From contig DATBDM010000049.1 of the NCBI GenBank assembly GCA_036269915.1, forward strand, positions 1 to 15,598: 15,598 nucleotides of DNA. Direction: 5' to 3'. This DNA comes from DATBDM01 sp036269915 (GTDB lineage Bacteria; Actinomycetota; Thermoleophilia; Solirubrobacterales; Solirubrobacteraceae). The notes beneath the pieces are model-generated. The model made no database searches. It worked only from the letters and a program-made list of their open reading frames with translations, and was not told the origin of the DNA. The stretch's first letter is position 1. Each line of letters opens with the position of its first letter. This document shows, in pieces, positions 13,190 to 15,598 of the stretch. The translations under genes were made by a program, and so were the position numbers.

Positions 13190-13851
13190 GCATCCTCCAG
13201 CAGCTGGTCGAGCGCGGCGTCGAAGCTCGTCAGCGCGCGGCGCGACTTGTACGCCTGCAGCCGGTCGAAGGTGTCGCGGTGCAGGCGCAGCCACGCGCTG
13301 CCGGGGAAGTGGAGCTCCATCGTCTCGCGCCACACGCGCGCGGGCATCCGGTACTCGGCCTCGCGGTCCCAGGCCACCCGGCTGGTCTGGAGGCGCCCGT
13401 CCGGGCCGGCGTAGAACAGCGTGCCGCCGAACAGCAGCTCGAGCGGTACGTCGCCGTCGCGGACCGCGTCGAGGTAGCGCGTCGCGGCGACCTCGAAGTC
13501 GTAGGTCACGGGCACCGCGAGCTCGACCACGGTCTCGCCCGTGAACGCCGGCACGACCTGGGTGACCCGCGTCCACAAGAGCGTGCGCAGCGTCGTGCCC
13601 CAGCGCTCCGGCTCGCCGAACAGCTCGTACAGCCGCGTCTCGGTCTGCGCGTCGTAGCCGCGCCGGCGCGCGGCGATCTGGATCTGCGTCTCGAGCACGA
13701 CCGAGCGGATCGCCTCGCCGCCGCGGCAGCTCACGCGCACGTCGAAGCGCAGCGCCGGCACCGCGGCGTGCGCGAGCGGACCCGCGTCGAGGACCGCGAA
13801 GTCGAGCTCCGGCACCGCGCCGGCGAAGGCGAGCGGAAGCCGCGCGGACAC
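13186..13851 (-). CDS. DUF6084 family protein, hydrogenase cluster
   Basis: 221-aa soluble protein recognised as DUF6084-like from its place in the operon and the motifs LRFDVRVSC, TQIQIAARRRGYD, LYELFGEPERWGTTLRTLLWT (75-95), VPVTYDFEVAATRYLDAV (113-130), LLFGGTLFYAG and SRVAWDREAEYRMP. It is rich in predicted beta strands, has no membrane segment and only one Cys (42), so it is unlikely to bind a metal cluster by itself. No enzymatic motif is visible; it may be an assembly or scaffold factor, which is inference from context only. The GTG at 13851 starts 2 nt after the 69-aa gene stop, and the stop overlaps the next GTG as GTGA. Confidence 0.78.
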   Translation of the reverse strand: MSARLPLAFAGAVPELDFAVLDAGPLAHAAVPALRFDVRVSCRGGEAIRSVVLETQIQIAARRRGYDAQTETRLYELFGEPERWGTTLRTLLWTRVTQVVPAFTGETVVELAVPVTYDFEVAATRYLDAVRDGDVPLELLFGGTLFYAGPDGRLQTSRVAWDREAEYRMPARVWRETMELHFPGSAWLRLHRDTFDRLQAYKSRRALTSFDAALDQLLEDA

Positions 13852-13853
13852 GA

Positions 13854-14063
13854 TCAGGCCGGCGGCAGGTTGGGCATCCGCGGATCGATCGGGTTGCGCG
13901 CCTTCGCGTTGACGCCCGTGGCGGCCTCCGCCGTGCGCTTGCCGTCGGGCAGCATGCCGGTCTGGCGGTCGTAGTTGCCGATCGCGTTGCCGTACTTGAC
14001 GCCCTTGACGTGCGAAGGCGCGTCCGGGCTGACGTCGGGCTTGCCCGTGTTCAGCTCTGCCAT
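13854..14063 (-). CDS. Small conserved hydrogenase-cluster protein (69 aa)
   Basis: 69-residue polar protein rich in Gly, Pro, Asn and Lys, with no Cys, no hydrophobic helix and no signal peptide, so it is probably extended or disordered when free. Distinct stretches: HVKGVKYGNAIGNYDRQTGMLPDGK (18-42, described here in pieces: KGVKYGNAIGNYD then RQTGMLPDGK), TGVNAKARNPID (49-60) and the Pro-rich end PRMPNLPPA. I believe similar short proteins occur at this position in other actinobacterial hydrogenase loci, but no role is known to me. Possible roles are a small structural subunit or an assembly peptide. The ATG at 14063 lies 13 nt inside the DUF5947 end and has a strong AGGAGG site. DUF6084 follows after 2 nt. 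Confidence 0.75.
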   Translation of the reverse strand: MAELNTGKPDVSPDAPSHVKGVKYGNAIGNYDRQTGMLPDGKRTAEAATGVNAKARNPIDPRMPNLPPA

Positions 14064-14710
14064 CGTCCCTCCTCTGTCGTGGCCGGCTCCGACCGCGCGT
14101 CGAGCGCGTCGAAGAACGCGGAGATCTCGCCCCACACCTCGGTGCCGCCGCTCAGACCCCGCCAGCGCGTGCGGATGACGCCGACGAGCGCGTAGCACTC
14201 GTCCACGCCGACGAGCCAGTGGCGATGCGCGCCGCCGACGCGGTCGACGAGCAGCGCCTCGACGTCGGGCGCCATCGTCTCGAGCACCGGGTTGCGCGCG
14301 ACCAGCTCGTCCCAGGCGGGCAGCGACAGCTGCGACTCCGTCGCGCCCATCGGGCTCGGGTAGAAGGCGAGCACCCGCCCGGCCCGGGAGGAGTCGAAGA
14401 AGAAGGCCATGTCGACCGGAACCCGCAGGCCGTCCCAGAGCGCGTCGTCGAGCTCGAGCCCCTCGAGCCGCAGGCGCCGGTCGGAGACGAGCCGGTAGTG
14501 CGCGCCACCCGCCGCCCCGCGGTCGAAGAGGATCTTGCAGGCCTGGCAGGCGCACAGCAGCTCGCGCGATTCGAGGTCGAGCAGGTGCCGGTGCCCGGGC
14601 GCGATCGGCGCGTTGCAGAGGTCGCAGCGCTCGACCGCGGCCTCGGACCGAGCCTCGCGCGCCTGCGCCGCGTCACGCGCGAGGCGGTTCAGGCGGGTGA
14701 CGGTCGTCAA
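14051..14710 (-). CDS. DUF5947 family protein with Cys/His metal-site motif, hydrogenase cluster
   Basis: 219-aa soluble protein. Near the N-terminus is a dense ligand array: C29-x2-C32, H40-x-H42, C53-x-C55-x2-C58 (ERCDLCNAPI...GHRHLLD...LLCACQACKILF), consistent with a zinc-ribbon or an iron-binding site. The rest (DGLRVPVDMAFFFDSS, VLAFYPSPMGATESQL, LVGVDECYALVGVIR, GGTEVWGEISAFFDAL) has the look of DUF5947, a family of unknown function found beside hydrogenase genes in Actinomycetota. A rare TTG at 14710 is chosen because it overlaps the previous stop as TTGA and no in-frame ATG or GTG precedes the motif outside the upstream gene. The C-terminal 13 nt overlap the next gene. It could be a metallochaperone or electron carrier; this is inference. 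Confidence 0.8.
   Translation of the reverse strand: MTTVTRLNRLARDAAQAREARSEAAVERCDLCNAPIAPGHRHLLDLESRELLCACQACKILFDRGAAGGAHYRLVSDRRLRLEGLELDDALWDGLRVPVDMAFFFDSSRAGRVLAFYPSPMGATESQLSLPAWDELVARNPVLETMAPDVEALLVDRVGGAHRHWLVGVDECYALVGVIRTRWRGLSGGTEVWGEISAFFDALDARSEPATTEEGRWQS
14067..14074 (-). promoter_or_regulatory. Strong ribosome-binding site for the 69-aa gene
   Basis: GAGGAGGG on the minus strand, ending 3 nt before the ATG at 14063 (the AGGAG core is 5 nt away). It sits inside the end of the DUF5947 gene. It supports independent, efficient initiation of the small gene and fixes its start. Confidence 0.6.
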
Positions 14711-15531
14711 CGCGCCACCGCCGATCCCAGCGCGACGCGCACGAGGCCGTCCTCGTCGACGAGCAGCGGGACGGGGTCGAGGTGCACCTCGGGGTCGGCG
14801 CTGCGGCCCGCGTGGCGCACGTCGAAGGCGGTCGCGCAGCCCGGGCAGTCGAGCCGCGCCCCGTCGAGCGCCGCCGACTCGAGCGACTGCCCGCAGGCCG
14901 GGCAATCCGGCCGGTAGGCGTAGTAGCGCTCGCCCAGGCGCACGAACAGGACCGGCTCGCCCGACACCGTCTTGAGCACCGGGCCCCCGCCGGGGATCTC
15001 CGGCACGCCGCCGGCCATCGACCACGCCGGGCGCGACGTGGCGGGTGCGCGCGGGAGCTCGATCTGCAGCAGCTTCGGCGCCGGCTCCATCGCCTCCGCG
15101 CGGACCTCCTCGACCTCCGGCGCGTGGCCGCGGATCGCCTCCTCGATCGCGAGCTCGAGCGTCGCCGCCGATGACGCGCAGCCGTTGCACGAGCCCGCCA
15201 TCCGCAGGGTGACGACGCCGCCCTCGACGCCCAGCAGCTCGACGTCGCCGCCGTGGGAGTCCAGGTACGGGCGCACCTCGTCCAGGGCCGCCTGCACCCG
15301 CTCCCGCACGGGCACCGGGTGCAGGTCGTGCACGAGCAGCAGGTGGGAGACGAGCTCGTCGGCCGCCAGCCGCTCGGCCAGCACGGCGTCGCCCTCCACG
15401 ATGCGCCGCATCCCCTCGCCGTAGAGCGCGAGCAGCGCCTCCACGACCTCCAGGGCGACCGGGTCGGCCTCCGCCCGCTCGAGCCGCCCGTCGACGGTCT
15501 CGATCAGCTCGCGTGCCCGCTCGTCGTCCAC
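14707..15531 (-). CDS. NifU-like Fe-S scaffold fused to a Rieske-like all-Cys domain
   Basis: 274-aa protein. Residues ~1-72 are helical with no recognised domain. Residues ~73-145 are a NifU C-terminal-type domain (VRPYLDSHGGDVELLGVEGG, then MAGSCNGCASSAATL) whose C115-x2-C118 pair holds a transient Fe-S cluster in homologues. After a linker, residues ~180-270 resemble a Rieske domain (VLFVRLGERYYAYRPDCPAC ... LDCPGCATAFDVRHAG), but the usual C-x-H/C-x2-H ligands are C210-x2-C213 and C229-x2-C232. It could therefore hold zinc or a rubredoxin-like iron rather than a Rieske cluster. A role in loading or passing electrons from the hydrogenase small subunit is inferred from the operon. The GTG at 15531 starts 10 nt after the upstream stop; the Shine-Dalgarno is weak. 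Confidence 0.87.
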   Translation of the reverse strand: MDDERARELIETVDGRLERAEADPVALEVVEALLALYGEGMRRIVEGDAVLAERLAADELVSHLLLVHDLHPVPVRERVQAALDEVRPYLDSHGGDVELLGVEGGVVTLRMAGSCNGCASSAATLELAIEEAIRGHAPEVEEVRAEAMEPAPKLLQIELPRAPATSRPAWSMAGGVPEIPGGGPVLKTVSGEPVLFVRLGERYYAYRPDCPACGQSLESAALDGARLDCPGCATAFDVRHAGRSADPEVHLDPVPLLVDEDGLVRVALGSAVAR

Positions 15532-15541
15532 GTCGGGCCGC

Positions 15542-15598
15542 CTAGCCGTGCTCGCCGAACATCGGCGAGTGCACCGTCTTGAGCGTCTTGCCGTTGCC
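15542..15598 (-). CDS. C-terminal tail of an upstream gene (partial; possibly hydrogenase large subunit)
   Basis: The last 18 codons and TAG stop of a gene entering from the right edge; the readable end is GNGKTLKTVHSPMFGEHG. It is too short to identify. Its spacing to the NifU-like gene (10 nt) and shared direction make it part of the operon. The Gly-Asn followed by an alternating polar/hydrophobic stretch loosely resembles the short tail that follows the DPCxxCxxH motif in large subunits of group 1 [NiFe]-hydrogenases, which would make it the peptide removed by the endopeptidase at 12239. That is a guess. Another cluster gene is equally possible. Confidence 0.5.
   Translation of the reverse strand, partial: GNGKTLKTVHSPMFGEHG

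Noticed and set aside
12236..13576. 446-codon version of the 317-aa protein
   Set aside because: The extension overlaps DUF6084 by almost 400 nt; the GTG at 13189 has an RBS and a 4-nt overlap.
14051..15190. 379-codon version of DUF5947
   Set aside because: The extension is an out-of-frame reading of the NifU-like gene.

Overview
The window is high-GC DNA with very tight gene packing, frequent GTG starts and TANNNT-type leaderless promoters. The gene families are those of soil Actinomycetota, and I would guess Thermoleophilia/Solirubrobacterales, although no marker gene here settles the rank. No rRNA, tRNA, IS element or CRISPR array is visible, and no stretch over 100 bp lacks a gene.

Left third (1-6322), mostly acyl-CoA and housekeeping-type genes: an amidase-signature hydrolase cut by the left edge (minus strand); a divergent membrane protein with a weak M28-peptidase resemblance (plus); a minus-strand operon made of a DUF2231-Rieske membrane protein, a polytopic membrane protein and an acyl-CoA carboxylase carboxyltransferase; and a divergent enoyl-CoA hydratase (plus). 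A 99-bp convergent gap (6323-6421) holds three copies of a GGGGTC-A-GACCCC palindrome spaced exactly 25 bp apart.

Right two thirds (15598 down to 6422, all minus strand): one compact operon that I read as the accessory half of an actinobacterial aerobic (group 1h/5, high-affinity H2-oxidising) [NiFe]-hydrogenase locus. In transcription order it runs: tail of an unidentified gene; NifU-like protein with a Rieske-like all-Cys domain; DUF5947; a 69-aa protein; DUF6084; a 317-aa conserved cluster protein; a maturation endopeptidase with an extra N-terminal domain; a 35-aa DUF6893-type membrane peptide; hypB; a tandem-SIS (GmhA-like) protein; hypF; and a His-rich nickel permease. Within this chain most junctions overlap by 4 nt (four GTGA, one ATGA, one TTGA), and the total non-coding sequence between genes is about 20 nt.

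Expected cooperation: the permease brings Ni2+ in; HypB inserts it with GTP hydrolysis; HypF starts cyanide-ligand synthesis from carbamoyl phosphate; the endopeptidase trims the large subunit after nickel insertion; and the NifU-like protein is a plausible Fe-S carrier for the small subunit. The catalytic subunits and hypA/C/D/E are not in the window. Five genes (tandem-SIS, DUF5947, DUF6084, the 317-aa protein and the 69-aa protein) are locked into the operon but have no known biochemical role. They are the best candidates here for undescribed biology.
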